A stretch of DNA of 64,000 bases from Chryseobacterium sp. T16E-39 (GCF_002216065.1 NZ_CP022282.1:1550001-1614000), one strand, 5' to 3'. Positions 8,841 to 18,274 are shown, counted from the first letter of the stretch. A program made the numbers and translations. Notes: generated from the letters alone by a model not told the origin.

Positions 8841-9887
8841 TTATTGTAACTCTTTCATGTATACCAACTCATAATTAGGAAGAAGCTCAGGGTGAAAAAT
8901 CTTAATATAGTCTTTAAGAACCCAGTCTGCTCTCACCACACCACTTTCGAAAAAATCATTGGCTTTCTGTTTTTCTCTTCCTGAAATACTGTAGATCTTG
9001 CCTTTTGTAAATACTCCTAGTTTACCATAGAAGGGATTCATGTTCAGCATCTCTTTTTTTGAGGTATGATTTCCGGCATTTACCCAGTACTGAACTTTAT
9101 CTGACTTTGCGAAAACTTCCTCGAAAGTCATACTAACTGCCTTTTCATCATTATTGTTTTTCAAAATATATTCAGCATTAGCATCCGAAAGATAATGAGC
9201 CACAAATGTCTTCCCTCCAGATAAATACCAGACATCACCATACATTTCATTCGTTAAGACAAGTGGTTTTTCTTTACCTTTTAATGCAAGTTGCTTCAGT
9301 TCATTATAATTTTTTTCAATTTCCTTATATTGAGTTGCTGCTTCTTTATCTTTTCCGAAAAATTTTCCAAAAACCTTTAAATAAGCTGTTTTTTCAAGCG
9401 GATCCTGTTCGAGGTATTCGTCAAAAAAAACAACCTGTATCCCATTATTTTTCAGGAGCTGGTAGGTATTTTCAAAGCTTGCAATATAATTGGTAAAAAT
9501 CGCATCAGGCTTCAGGGAAATTATCTTTTCCACATCATATTTTTGTTCACTTCCAATATTCTGAATTTTCCCTTCTTTAATAAGATTTTGCACTTTTTCT
9601 GAATAAATATATTCAGGACTTGAAACTCCAATTACTAAATCTTCCGCATGCAATGCTGATACATATCCCATTAAACTTGCATTTAACAGCACTACTTTCT
9701 TAAAAGGAATCTGATTTGGTTTAAAATTATAGGTATAATTTCCCGATTTCACATGCAAACCATTAGCTTCATCCTGGTATTGCAGCCTTTTTGAGATTTG
9801 TGTCCAGTCATTAGACGATTTTTTTTGTTCTCTTTTACAGGAGATTAGAGTACAAAACGCAAATAGTAGTAAAATTCTTAGTTTCAT
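8841..9887 (-). CDS. ABC-transporter substrate-binding lipoprotein (BtuF/FecB type)
   Basis: A 348-residue lipoprotein: signal MKLRILLLFAFCTL ending in the lipobox LISC (Cys at residue 17). The mature part has the two-lobed TroA/FecB layout, with KVVLLNASLMGYVSALHAEDLVIG early, SLKPDAIFTNYIAS after it, and VQYWVNAGNHTS late. Such proteins bind cobalamin or ferric chelates in the periplasm for a BtuCD-type importer. No permease or ATPase gene is adjacent, so the ligand is unknown. It is divergent from tRNA-Arg. Confidence 0.85.
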   Translation of the reverse strand: MKLRILLLFAFCTLISCKREQKKSSNDWTQISKRLQYQDEANGLHVKSGNYTYNFKPNQIPFKKVVLLNASLMGYVSALHAEDLVIGVSSPEYIYSEKVQNLIKEGKIQNIGSEQKYDVEKIISLKPDAIFTNYIASFENTYQLLKNNGIQVVFFDEYLEQDPLEKTAYLKVFGKFFGKDKEAATQYKEIEKNYNELKQLALKGKEKPLVLTNEMYGDVWYLSGGKTFVAHYLSDANAEYILKNNNDEKAVSMTFEEVFAKSDKVQYWVNAGNHTSKKEMLNMNPFYGKLGVFTKGKIYSISGREKQKANDFFESGVVRADWVLKDYIKIFHPELLPNYELVYMKELQ

Positions 9888-9911
9888 ATTTCAAAGAAAA
9901 GAAAAAAGTGC

Positions 9912-9919
9912 TATATTTG
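9912..9919 (+). promoter_or_regulatory. -7 promoter element of tRNA-Arg
   Basis: TATATTTG matches the Bacteroidota -7 consensus TAnnTTTG and ends 27 bases before the mature tRNA start. No convincing TTG is present at the expected -33 position. Confidence 0.5.
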
Positions 9920-9946
9920 CAAACCCTTAATCAACAAGGAAACAAT

Positions 9947-10020
9947 GGCCTCGTGGCGCAACTGAATAGCGCATCTGATTACGGCTCAGAAGGTTACAGG
10001 TTTGAATCCTGTCGAGGTCA
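9947..10020 (+). tRNA. tRNA-Arg (anticodon ACG)
   Basis: A 74-nt cloverleaf. Acceptor GGCCTCG pairs with CGAGGTC (one G-T), the D-arm stem is GCGC/GCGC, the anticodon stem TCTGA/TCAGA encloses loop TTACGGC with anticodon ACG, and the T-arm is ACAGG TTTGAAT CCTGT. The discriminator is A. The 3' CCA is not encoded. ACG would be modified to ICG to read CGU, CGC and CGA. Confidence 0.95.
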
Positions 10021-10022
10021 CA

Positions 10023-10058
10023 AAGAAAAGCTAATCATATGATTAGCTTTTCTTATTT
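10023..10058 (+). terminator. Terminator after tRNA-Arg
   Basis: A 32-base perfect palindrome (arms 10023-10038 and 10039-10054) starts 3 bases after the tRNA and runs into T-rich sequence; the hairpin would form with a short central loop. Confidence 0.75.
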
Positions 10059-10162
10059 TATCAATATCAGGGATTCAAGATTTAATTCCGTGGAAACTAA
10101 GTACTGTTTAGGAAAATCCTAGATCGAGCTAATCCCGGTAAGATCACAAATTAAACTGAAAT

Positions 10163-10675
10163 ATGAGAATTGCAATATTCGGAGCCCACAAAGTTGGTAA
10201 AACCACATTGGCAGAAGAGCTTCTGGAAAACCTCCCGGGATATACATTTGAAATAGAACCCTACTATCAGATGGAGTCTTCAGGTTATGAATTTTCTGAA
10301 GACATTAATCCTGATGATTTCATTGAGCAATTTAATTATTCAGTCAAGCTGATCTCCAAAAGCGGAGATGATGTCATATTCGACAGATGCGTTATTGATA
10401 TCTTAGCTTATCTTCATGTTCTTGATCCAAATCGAAATATTCAGCTTCTCTTTAAAAAAGCTCAAAGCTTAATTGCTGAAATTGATCTTTTTGTTTTCGT
10501 GCCTATCGAAGAGCCTGATCTGATATCCGATTATCAGACGGACTTGCCAAAACTCAGACAACAGGTTAACGATTTACTTCTCGATTGGATTGAGGATTTT
10601 GGAATAAATATCATTGAAGTACAGGGTACTTTGTCGAATCGAAAAGATCAGGTTCTTACCAGAGTTTTATACTAG
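10163..10675 (+). CDS. Small P-loop ATPase / nucleoside-kinase-like protein
   Basis: A 170-residue protein with an N-terminal Walker A (IFGAHKVGKTTLAEELL, about residues 4-20) and a second acidic block DVIFDRCVIDILAYLHVL near 75 typical of AAA_28 or thymidylate-kinase-like P-loop proteins. The substrate is unknown. It stands alone between tRNA-Arg and a partial copy of that tRNA's 3' end at 10725-10750, so it could be cargo of a small integration event. Confidence 0.7.
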   Translation: MRIAIFGAHKVGKTTLAEELLENLPGYTFEIEPYYQMESSGYEFSEDINPDDFIEQFNYSVKLISKSGDDVIFDRCVIDILAYLHVLDPNRNIQLLFKKAQSLIAEIDLFVFVPIEEPDLISDYQTDLPKLRQQVNDLLLDWIEDFGINIIEVQGTLSNRKDQVLTRVLY

Positions 10676-10724
10676 AATCCAAGTATGATCGATCAGAGAG
10701 GGATAATTTCTGTAAATCTTTAAA

Positions 10725-10750
10725 AAGGTTACCGGTTTAAATCCTGTCGA
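10725..10750 (+). repeat. Partial copy of the tRNA-Arg 3' end
   Basis: These 26 bases match tRNA-Arg positions 9990-10015 (variable loop, T-arm and start of the acceptor strand) at 24 of 26 positions. The rest of the tRNA is not recognisable upstream, so this is a fragment rather than a full pseudo-tRNA. It resembles an attachment-site duplication. Confidence 0.6.
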
Positions 10751-10852
10751 AATTATTTTAATAGATAACTGTTGGCATCTGCTACTTTTACTCGCAGGCA
10801 TTTTTTTTGAATCCTACCACTCATTCTTATGTACATCTACAGTATTAGTAAG

Positions 10853-10890
10853 CTTAAAAAAAATCAGAGCAGAAATGATCTGCTCTGATT
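10853..10890 (-). terminator. Terminator of the amidohydrolase gene
   Basis: A 12-bp perfect stem (10862-10873 with 10879-10890, 5-base loop) is followed on the minus strand by a long U-run (the A-run at 10855-10863). It lies about 40 bases beyond the amidohydrolase stop. Confidence 0.85.
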
Positions 10891-10930
10891 CATATTTACT
10901 TCGTAATTATTGAAGTCTTTTCTCGATGAG

Positions 10931-12844
10931 TTAAGAGTTATTTGAAAAAAGCATATCTTTTTCAGTTACGGCCTTAGTTGTCTGATCATTTACATAAACA
11001 GGTACGCCACCCACCCATGTTTCCAATACCGGAATATTTCGCATCTTCATGTATTGTTCGGATTGAGTAGTTAATGAAAGAGGATCCTGCCCCAAAATAA
11101 CGAAATCAGCAAAGTAGCCATCATCTAATGAACCTACCCATTTATCTGCATAACACTGCCATGCAGCATCATAGGTAACAGCAATCAAAGCCTGCTCGGG
11201 AGTAAGACATTCTGCACTGTTTAAAACTTCAATACTTGTGGTTTTCTTTTCCATTATTCTGGTAACGGATTGCTCCATCATTCTCAAAGGTCCCAGAGGA
11301 CTTACTTCATTGTCGCTGTGAAGGGTAATCCTCATACCGGCTGCAAGACTTGAACCGCATAAATCCAGCATTTTCGCTTTTTCACCGAATATTACTTTTT
11401 TAAAAGCATATCCCCAGTATCCCACGTGTCCGATCAGGAAGCTTGGTGAAACACCCATTTGCAGCATATTGGTAATCTGATCTGCTGTCAGAAGGGAGCA
11501 GTGTTCTATACGGTTACGTAGTTCTGGGCCTCTGTATTGAGCAAGGGTACGCTGATAGGCATTAATGGCAAATGTTACGGCCTGATCGCCATTGGCATGA
11601 ATCATTAACGGCCAACCTTTTCCAGCCACCACAGTATTAACCAGCGTATTATAGCTCGGTGGAATCGTATGTGCAGGAATACCCGCCTGCGGGAAATTAA
11701 ATATCCCTGTATTATTAACAGGATCGCACAAATAAGGAGCACTTTGATAACCTGTCAGTCCCTGATTAGAACCATCAGAAACGACCTTAACATGTCCATA
11801 ATAAACAGGCTTGTATTTATCGGGCTCTGTATAATTATCAAGTTTATCAGCATCTGCCTGACTGGAACAAATAAAAGCTCCGCCCGTTCTTACCAATTCC
11901 GGATGCGTATCAGCATACAGTTTCAATAATGTATCGAAACCTTTATTCAGCCCGGCATCATACATAAAAGTGACCCCTCTTGAATTAGCCAGCTGAAAAA
12001 GCTCAGTGAGATATTTATTAATATGGATACTCATGGCAAGAATCTGTACCATTACGACTTTCAGTGCTGGCGTCATTTCAGGGCTCTCCTGTAGCTGCCC
12101 CTTGGTTTTCCTGATATAATCGTCAGCTGAATCATATTGTTTCTGTACAGTATCACTATGATTGTATACGTGCTCTAAAGCTTTGGTATTAAGATAAAGA
12201 GTATGCATGGAAGCACTCAACAGCATGATGGGCTTTTCGTTATTAAGAGTATCCAGCACTGTATTATCAATAGTCTGCAACTCTTTTGTACCATCTGCTT
12301 TTACGACAAAAGGCATAAGGGAGGGATCCAAACCTCTTCCCAGGATAACATACCCGGGAATATCGTGAACATTTTTGTTGATAATTGCTCCCACAGAGGT
12401 CAGATCATATAGAGGCTGTAAATCCTGTCCGTTAAAAGGGCTTACATCCAGCCAGTCGGACATCATAGCTGTGGGAACCATATGAACATGGGGTTCGATA
12501 AGGCCAGGGAGCAATGTATCCGTTTCTTTTAATTCTTTTCTATCATGTTCAGGATAATGCTGATGCATATATTCCTCTACGTCTTTTACCTCACCGGTCA
12601 TCACAACTTTTCCATCAGCAATCCCAATAGCTTTAACGGTATCCGTAGATCCGCCGATCATGGGACGAATAATCCCACCACTGATCATCAGAGGTTTCGG
12701 CTTCTGAATATTCATTTTTTGGGGATAAGGTTTCATTTTTCCAAGATTTTCAGGACTGAAAAGTTCTTCTTTAACAATCTTTAAAACTGGATTGTTGCAA
12801 GCACAATGTGTGCAGCCGTGCGTGTGTTCGTGTAATTTTTCCAT
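10931..12844 (-). CDS. YtcJ-type amidohydrolase (Amidohydro_3 family)
   Basis: A 637-residue metal-dependent hydrolase. The usual metal-site blocks are visible: LLPGLIEPHVHM near residue 113, VVSDGSNQGLTGYQSAPY about 355, WPLMIHANGDQAVTFAINAYQ about 415, RNRIEHCSLL about 442, and ITLHSDNEVSPLGPLRM about 507. The family contains imidases and formamide deformylases; the substrate here cannot be told. The N-terminus is unusual: residues 5-18 (HEHTHGCTHCACNN) are rich in His and Cys and could bind metal. No signal peptide is seen. It is monocistronic with its own terminator. Confidence 0.88.
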   Translation of the reverse strand: MEKLHEHTHGCTHCACNNPVLKIVKEELFSPENLGKMKPYPQKMNIQKPKPLMISGGIIRPMIGGSTDTVKAIGIADGKVVMTGEVKDVEEYMHQHYPEHDRKELKETDTLLPGLIEPHVHMVPTAMMSDWLDVSPFNGQDLQPLYDLTSVGAIINKNVHDIPGYVILGRGLDPSLMPFVVKADGTKELQTIDNTVLDTLNNEKPIMLLSASMHTLYLNTKALEHVYNHSDTVQKQYDSADDYIRKTKGQLQESPEMTPALKVVMVQILAMSIHINKYLTELFQLANSRGVTFMYDAGLNKGFDTLLKLYADTHPELVRTGGAFICSSQADADKLDNYTEPDKYKPVYYGHVKVVSDGSNQGLTGYQSAPYLCDPVNNTGIFNFPQAGIPAHTIPPSYNTLVNTVVAGKGWPLMIHANGDQAVTFAINAYQRTLAQYRGPELRNRIEHCSLLTADQITNMLQMGVSPSFLIGHVGYWGYAFKKVIFGEKAKMLDLCGSSLAAGMRITLHSDNEVSPLGPLRMMEQSVTRIMEKKTTSIEVLNSAECLTPEQALIAVTYDAAWQCYADKWVGSLDDGYFADFVILGQDPLSLTTQSEQYMKMRNIPVLETWVGGVPVYVNDQTTKAVTEKDMLFSNNS

Positions 12845-13333
12845 AGGAATAATTTGGTTTTAAGGGTATGATTAAGTTTAATTCTATCCGTATTTCATTT
12901 AGTTTTACATCATATTTACTACATAGAAAAACCATCTCATCATCAGACAAGATTTATTACGCAATCAAAATAAAAAAGGATTATTTAAAGTATAATATAT
13001 TTAAATAAATACTTATTAATGAATAATTTTCATTTATTTGCGGCTATTAGTTTATTTTATAAAAATAATAAAAATATTCTTTCGATCTCCATTTTTCACT
13101 ATATATTGATTATTTTTTTTCTGTTTTAAAATTTTAATTTACAGTATCTTCCTATTTAATTCACACTTCACGTTTATATTATTCTATACATCAAAAAGCA
13201 TTATATCTTGAAATATCTACCGACAAGGTATCATTAATCTTATTTTTTATCTGTGAAATAAGAAGTTAAATATCAACTTCCGAAGCCTTTAAATCATTAA
13301 ATTAGCCCAGAATTAAAATGCGTTAAGATTTCT
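12845..13333. other. Very AT-rich divergent intergenic region
   Basis: About 490 bases between the amidohydrolase and the TonB-plug protein. It must hold both promoters, but no clear TAnnTTTG element, hairpin or small gene was recognised. Confidence 0.35.
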
Positions 13334-15736
13334 ATGAAAAATATTTTCTTTCTATTGCTTATTGCAACTGTACAACCTGTATGGTCACAAACCAAACTAG
13401 AAAAAGCAATCACAAATCTTGAGAATAATTACGAACAGGAAAAAGTATATCTTCTTACCGACAAGTCACAATACGTAGCAGGCGATCAGATCTGGTTTAA
13501 AAGTTTTGTATTCGATGGATACAATCGCTCCACATTGTCTACTACCCTGTTCGTAGAGCTGTATAACTCAGATAAAAAATTAATAGACTGGAAAACGATA
13601 CTTCTTACCAATGGAGAAGGGAGTGGAGATTTTAAACTCAAAGAAGATCTTTCGGAACAGGTTTATTTCGTGAGGGCCTATACTCCTTACATGAATAATT
13701 TTAGTGAAGATTTCCAGATTGTAAAAACACTTCCTATTTACAATCCTAATGCAACGGAAACATTACAGATTTCTAAAAATCCTGATTGGTCTGCCAAAGC
13801 TATTCCGGAAGGTGGAAATTTCATCAACGGTATGCCTACAAAATTTGCAGTAAGATTAGTAAGCGATACTTCTTTTCCGGAAAGCTGGACAGGAAAAGTA
13901 ATTGATACACAAAATCCAAATACACCGGTTACTACTTTTACATCTTTTGATAAAAATGTAGCATCTTTTAAAATAACACCTGCTTCAGGAAAAAAATACC
14001 AGGTCATCATTAAGGATAATACCGGTAAAAATAAGACAATTGATCTACCGCCTGTTGTAAGCAGTGGAGTTAATTTAGAAGTTTATAGCTCTAAGGAAGG
14101 GATTAAATACACCCTAAAAGGAGTCAATTTAAAACAGCAGCTCCAGAATTATAAAATTGTAGGAACCATCAATAACCATCTTGCTTATAAAGCCAATATC
14201 TCCCAGCTGATCAATGAAGCCTCAAGCCTTATTCCAACAAAAATAAGTAATGGAGCCAACGGTATTTTGCAACTGGCTATTTTTGATGATCAGGACAATC
14301 TTGTAGCAAAAAGGCTTTGTTTCATAAAACCTAATAATTTAAAGATTGAGAAGGCCGAAATTATCGGTCAGGATTTAAAACAAAAACCAAGATCTTTCAA
14401 TAGTATTGATCTTTCTCCGGAAACCTATTTTAAAAATTACACCGTTTTAGTAAACGAGGATGACGGCAGCAACAGTCCCGAAAAAGAAAATTTACTGAGC
14501 AGCCTTTGGCTAACAGGAGATTTTACTACAAAAATAGATTCACCGGCACAATATTTTACCAATACGGCCAATACAGAAGCTTTAGACGCCTTGCTTATTT
14601 CTGAAAACTGGAAAAGATTTGACTGGAATACAATTCTTAACGGATCTTCACCCACCATTAAAGCCAGCTCTCAGAAATTTCTTTCCTATAGGGTAAAACC
14701 TCTTAAGGACAATGGTCTGATGAAAGATACGACAGTCAATTTAATGTTAAAACTAGGAGAAAATGAGCCTACAATTAATCAATTCAAAACAGATCAGAGT
14801 GGATACATTTATTTAAACAATCTTAACTTCGATGAACCTTTGAATGTGTCATTGTTCGTAAATTCAGAAAATAATAAACAAGAAAATACAGGTAATTTAT
14901 TTGTTACAATAGAACCACTTGTAACCCCTACACCATTTAAAGGGAGCTTCCCAACTACAGAATACCAGTTGGTGAAAGCAGCTGAACATAAAAATCTTTC
15001 TCAAACAATTTCCAGAGCCATCAATACTCAGAAAAACAGTAAAAAATTGGAGAACGTTGATGTTCAAATTGAAGAAGTAAAATTAGTAAAAAAGGTAGAT
15101 CCAAAAGAAGAGCTTAACAAACAGCTCTCTACCGGAATGTTCAGCTCTCTCAATACAACCATATTTGACTTTGTCAATGAAGATCAAATGGCTGCAGGGT
15201 CACTCAATATATTAGATTGGCTGCAAGGAAGAGCTGCCGGATTAACATTCCAAAGAAATAATTCCGGTGTAAATGTTCCCTATATCCGTGGTCAGCAGGC
15301 TAAGTTATATCTGGATGAAGTACTCACCGATGCCAGTATGATTGCGACCGTTCCTATAAGCAGTATTGCCATGGTAAAAATCATTAAAGAATCAGGATTA
15401 ATAGGAAATGCAGTTGCTATCTATACTATGAGAGGTAATATGAAATCTAAAAACAATAAGGAAAATGATGTCCAAAATAAAAACACATCTGTAGTAAAAG
15501 GGTACGACAAACCTTCAGAGTTTCCTATTGAAATGCTGGACACTGACGATTCTCCAAAGAAAATCGAAAGTGATACCCGCGAAACGCTCTACTGGAATCC
15601 AAATTTATTTGACAGCGATTACGTTCCGCCGAGAATTAAATTTTTTAATAACGACACAGCTAAGCAATATAAAGTTCTGATCATCAGTTTTGATGAAGAT
15701 GATAATTTACTGTATGACCAACGGGTCTTAAAATAA
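13334..15736 (+). CDS. Exported MG2-like protein with a C-terminal TonB-receptor plug domain
   Basis: An 800-residue protein with a signal peptide (MKNIFFLLLIATVQPVWSQ). Residues about 35-60 (EKVYLLTDKSQYVAGDQIWFKSFVFDG) resemble the MG2 domain of alpha-2-macroglobulins. Residues about 612-704 resemble a TonB-dependent receptor plug (LNILDWLQGRAAGL, VPYIRGQ, LYLDEV, SSIAMVKIIKESG). There is no beta-barrel, so it is not a transporter itself. Proteins with this layout recur in Bacteroidota and their function is unknown; a periplasmic or outer-membrane assembly role is a guess. A terminator follows at 15757. Confidence 0.8.
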   Translation: MKNIFFLLLIATVQPVWSQTKLEKAITNLENNYEQEKVYLLTDKSQYVAGDQIWFKSFVFDGYNRSTLSTTLFVELYNSDKKLIDWKTILLTNGEGSGDFKLKEDLSEQVYFVRAYTPYMNNFSEDFQIVKTLPIYNPNATETLQISKNPDWSAKAIPEGGNFINGMPTKFAVRLVSDTSFPESWTGKVIDTQNPNTPVTTFTSFDKNVASFKITPASGKKYQVIIKDNTGKNKTIDLPPVVSSGVNLEVYSSKEGIKYTLKGVNLKQQLQNYKIVGTINNHLAYKANISQLINEASSLIPTKISNGANGILQLAIFDDQDNLVAKRLCFIKPNNLKIEKAEIIGQDLKQKPRSFNSIDLSPETYFKNYTVLVNEDDGSNSPEKENLLSSLWLTGDFTTKIDSPAQYFTNTANTEALDALLISENWKRFDWNTILNGSSPTIKASSQKFLSYRVKPLKDNGLMKDTTVNLMLKLGENEPTINQFKTDQSGYIYLNNLNFDEPLNVSLFVNSENNKQENTGNLFVTIEPLVTPTPFKGSFPTTEYQLVKAAEHKNLSQTISRAINTQKNSKKLENVDVQIEEVKLVKKVDPKEELNKQLSTGMFSSLNTTIFDFVNEDQMAAGSLNILDWLQGRAAGLTFQRNNSGVNVPYIRGQQAKLYLDEVLTDASMIATVPISSIAMVKIIKESGLIGNAVAIYTMRGNMKSKNNKENDVQNKNTSVVKGYDKPSEFPIEMLDTDDSPKKIESDTRETLYWNPNLFDSDYVPPRIKFFNNDTAKQYKVLIISFDEDDNLLYDQRVLK

Positions 15737-15756
15737 TATATTTCGTTCTATTAAAA

Positions 15757-15787
15757 GGCCTTTCAATTCCCTTGAAAGGCTTTTTTA
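15757..15787 (+). terminator. Rho-independent terminator
   Basis: GCCTTTCAA (15758-15766) pairs with TTGAAAGGC (15772-15780) around a 5-base loop and is followed by TTTTTT. It ends the MG2/TonB-plug gene. Confidence 0.88.
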
Positions 15788-15878
15788 GTATATTTTCATT
15801 CAACCATCTATACCTATTATTAATTTAAACCTTTGCGTCAAATGAAATGATAAACTTTATTTTTTTGTATAACCCCAG

Positions 15879-16211
15879 CTATATTAGGTCCGCTTTTACG
15901 TGTATTATTTTGCCATCTTTGAAGGTAAAATCAAACGTTCCACCGGTTTTACCTCCCGGAAAGTCTCCCGTAAATAAAACCTCCGCATGGGCTATATTAT
16001 CTTTCACATGAAGATTTACTAATTTTGTATGGGTATTATAACCTATGAAATAGTCTTCAAAATATTCACGGATGCCTTTATGCGATTTAAAACTACGACC
16101 CACTGACGGGTCGTCAAGCACTGCATTTTCATGGTATTTGGTAAGATATTGCTCTACTTTAAAAGCATTGCTGTTATCAATCCATTCTTTTATAAATTGT
16201 GGTATATCCAT
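15879..16211 (-). CDS. SnoaL/NTF2-like protein
   Basis: About 110 residues from the ATG at 16211 (MDIPQFIKEWIDNSNAFKVEQYLTKYHENAVLDDP). The N-terminal helix, the DPSVGRSFKSHKGIREYFEDY segment and the C-terminal strands (HAEVLFTGDFPGGKTGGTFDFTFKDGKI) fit the nuclear-transport-factor-2 / SnoaL cone-shaped fold, which covers small enzymes and binding proteins. No function can be assigned. An upstream start at 16262 would add residues unlike the family. Confidence 0.75.
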   Translation of the reverse strand: MDIPQFIKEWIDNSNAFKVEQYLTKYHENAVLDDPSVGRSFKSHKGIREYFEDYFIGYNTHTKLVNLHVKDNIAHAEVLFTGDFPGGKTGGTFDFTFKDGKIIHVKADLI

Positions 16212-16666
16212 CTTTTTTATTTGTTTGTCTGGTTTACATTTTATTATAGAACAAAATTGCAATATTTGCTTAATTTAAAATTAGCAGGAATGGTCGATTT
16301 CTTAGCCAAAATGACTTAAATTTCTTTGCTAGCAAAAGTGTCATGCTCGTTATTCAATCTTAAATTAATTTAAAATTTACATCGTAACATTTGACACTCC
16401 AAAACAATACACTTCTGACAACTTAGTTAATTAACCAAAAGAGAACAATTATTCAAGAGTAAAAACCTGATTTATAAAAAATAGAAGTTTACCCTGATTT
16501 ATAGATTCAATTTTCGGATGAAATTAGCAATATAAACGATGACTCATTAATATACCTCTAAACCCTATTGCATGGGATTTCAGAATTATAAAGTTAAGTC
16601 TGATCGAAAAATCAATCCAAGAAAAATGGAGATGAAACATTACATGTTAGCTAAAAAATAATAATC
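16212..16666. other. AT-rich intergenic region with a short direct repeat
   Basis: It separates the NTF2-like gene from the deaminase-like gene. CCTGATTTATA occurs twice (near 16466 and 16493), which may be chance or a regulator site. No gene or terminator was recognised. Confidence 0.3.
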
Positions 16667-18274
16667 ATGAAAAGAAAACGAGTAAAACAAAGGGAAGACC
16701 TATCTCAGATACATACTATTTTACAAAGCATCGATATTAATAACAATGAAAGATTTCATTGGGGTTGGGAGACATTGGCACAGGATCAAAAATATGACTG
16801 GAAATTTGTTAAAAAAGATGTGAGTTTTAATCTTAAAGATGACTTGACTTATATAGATCGTCTAAGGAAAAACAACAATCCACTCGAACTCAATACAGAG
16901 GATCAAAAAATACTAGAAAACGAGTTGAGCAGGATGAAAAAAATATACACATACAAAATCAACTATCTGACAATTAAGTCCCAATTACGAAAAGTTGAAG
17001 AAAAACAAAAGATTGAATTAGCCCAGATTGAAAAAATATACTCAACCAAAATTAACCTGCTGAAATATGAAACTCCTAAGCCTCTGCATTTCAGAAAATC
17101 TACAACAGCTGGGTACATCATGAAAATGGAGCGTTGGGCCCAGCGATCACACGATCAAAAAATCATGGAAAGAAAAAGAGTTCTTGAAAAAGAGAAAGAG
17201 GAAGTGGAGAAAACGATAAAAAAGAAGGAAGAAAATTTGATCGAAGAAGTTACCCGCTTCCTGAACATAGATGCCCGATATATTGATCTTATAAAAGCTG
17301 GTGTTATGCTATTGCCCAGTAACTCACGCCTGGCAGCAATTTTCCCAAAAAGCAAATGGTTAACATTCAACAATTCCAATAAAAATGATAGGCACGAGGT
17401 CATGTACCTGCATGCGCGCCAACTTTTAATGGATCATATGTTGTTTACAAAGTCAGGCATATTACCCATAATCAGAAAAGGATGTATTTGTATCATGTAC
17501 ATTAAAGAGGGGCATATGAAAGACAGCGTTGGCGCAACTTTCAGGCCTGTGTTTGGTGCATCAGGCATTAAACCTTATGGTAAAAATAAAGAACAGGAAA
17601 TTGAAAAAAACAGCTACATCAGCATGGGAGTACCTGACCCTATGGAAATATCTGATATTTCTTATGAAAAAACAGCCAAAAAATTACTTAAGCATGTGGA
17701 TATTATGCAGCGTCTTGGCATAAAGCCACCTTCTATGCAATCTAGCTTATATTTCTTACAAACTCCAGAGTATAGAGAAAATAAAAATAAAGGCAAGAAC
17801 GATACGCTTGAAAACTGGGCACCAAGTAACTGTGCTGAACCAGCTATTATGACAGCCATTTACCAAATGTACAGCCGGCCGGCGGATATTTATCTGTCTG
17901 TACCTTTTGAAGGTTATTTGTCTAATGGTGAACTGTTATTAAAATACACCTGTGCGAGGTGTGCCCTATCGGAGCCGGCCTTTATGTCGCCTGATGATAG
18001 CCCCTATGGACAAAGACTTACCGATATGCGCCTCCAGAGTAATAGATCTCCCCTAATAAGCGACCGTATATTATCGGACGGGTTAATGTATAATCATGCC
18101 AAGAAGGAAAACAATGAGGAGGACAAAGCTCATCCTTATAGTAAAAGGTCTGATGTTATAACACGTACAGTTCTTAGCAATCAGGGGCATGGTTTTGGAC
18201 ACGTAAAACGTGGTCATGAGCAATTTGCTATGTACACCACATTCATGCTTGCTCATTATGGGTCAGAGGTTTAA
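16667..18274 (+). CDS. Unrecognised protein with a C-terminal cytidine-deaminase-like signature
   Basis: A 535-residue protein I do not recognise as a named family. Residues about 85-195 are highly charged and probably helical or coiled coil (EEKQKIELAQIEKIYSTK, RKRVLEKEKEEVEKTIKKKE). Residues about 385-435 carry NCAEPA (C389, E391) and, forty residues on, TCARCA (C429, C432). This spacing resembles the zinc site of the cytidine-deaminase superfamily, (H/C)xE plus CxxC. The C-terminus has a His-rich GHGFGHVKRGH. No signal peptide, membrane segment or toxin-delivery domain is seen and no immunity gene is evident. The next genes look like alkylation-repair relatives. The deaminase reading is inference; the substrate is unknown. 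Confidence 0.55.
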   Translation: MKRKRVKQREDLSQIHTILQSIDINNNERFHWGWETLAQDQKYDWKFVKKDVSFNLKDDLTYIDRLRKNNNPLELNTEDQKILENELSRMKKIYTYKINYLTIKSQLRKVEEKQKIELAQIEKIYSTKINLLKYETPKPLHFRKSTTAGYIMKMERWAQRSHDQKIMERKRVLEKEKEEVEKTIKKKEENLIEEVTRFLNIDARYIDLIKAGVMLLPSNSRLAAIFPKSKWLTFNNSNKNDRHEVMYLHARQLLMDHMLFTKSGILPIIRKGCICIMYIKEGHMKDSVGATFRPVFGASGIKPYGKNKEQEIEKNSYISMGVPDPMEISDISYEKTAKKLLKHVDIMQRLGIKPPSMQSSLYFLQTPEYRENKNKGKNDTLENWAPSNCAEPAIMTAIYQMYSRPADIYLSVPFEGYLSNGELLLKYTCARCALSEPAFMSPDDSPYGQRLTDMRLQSNRSPLISDRILSDGLMYNHAKKENNEEDKAHPYSKRSDVITRTVLSNQGHGFGHVKRGHEQFAMYTTFMLAHYGSEV

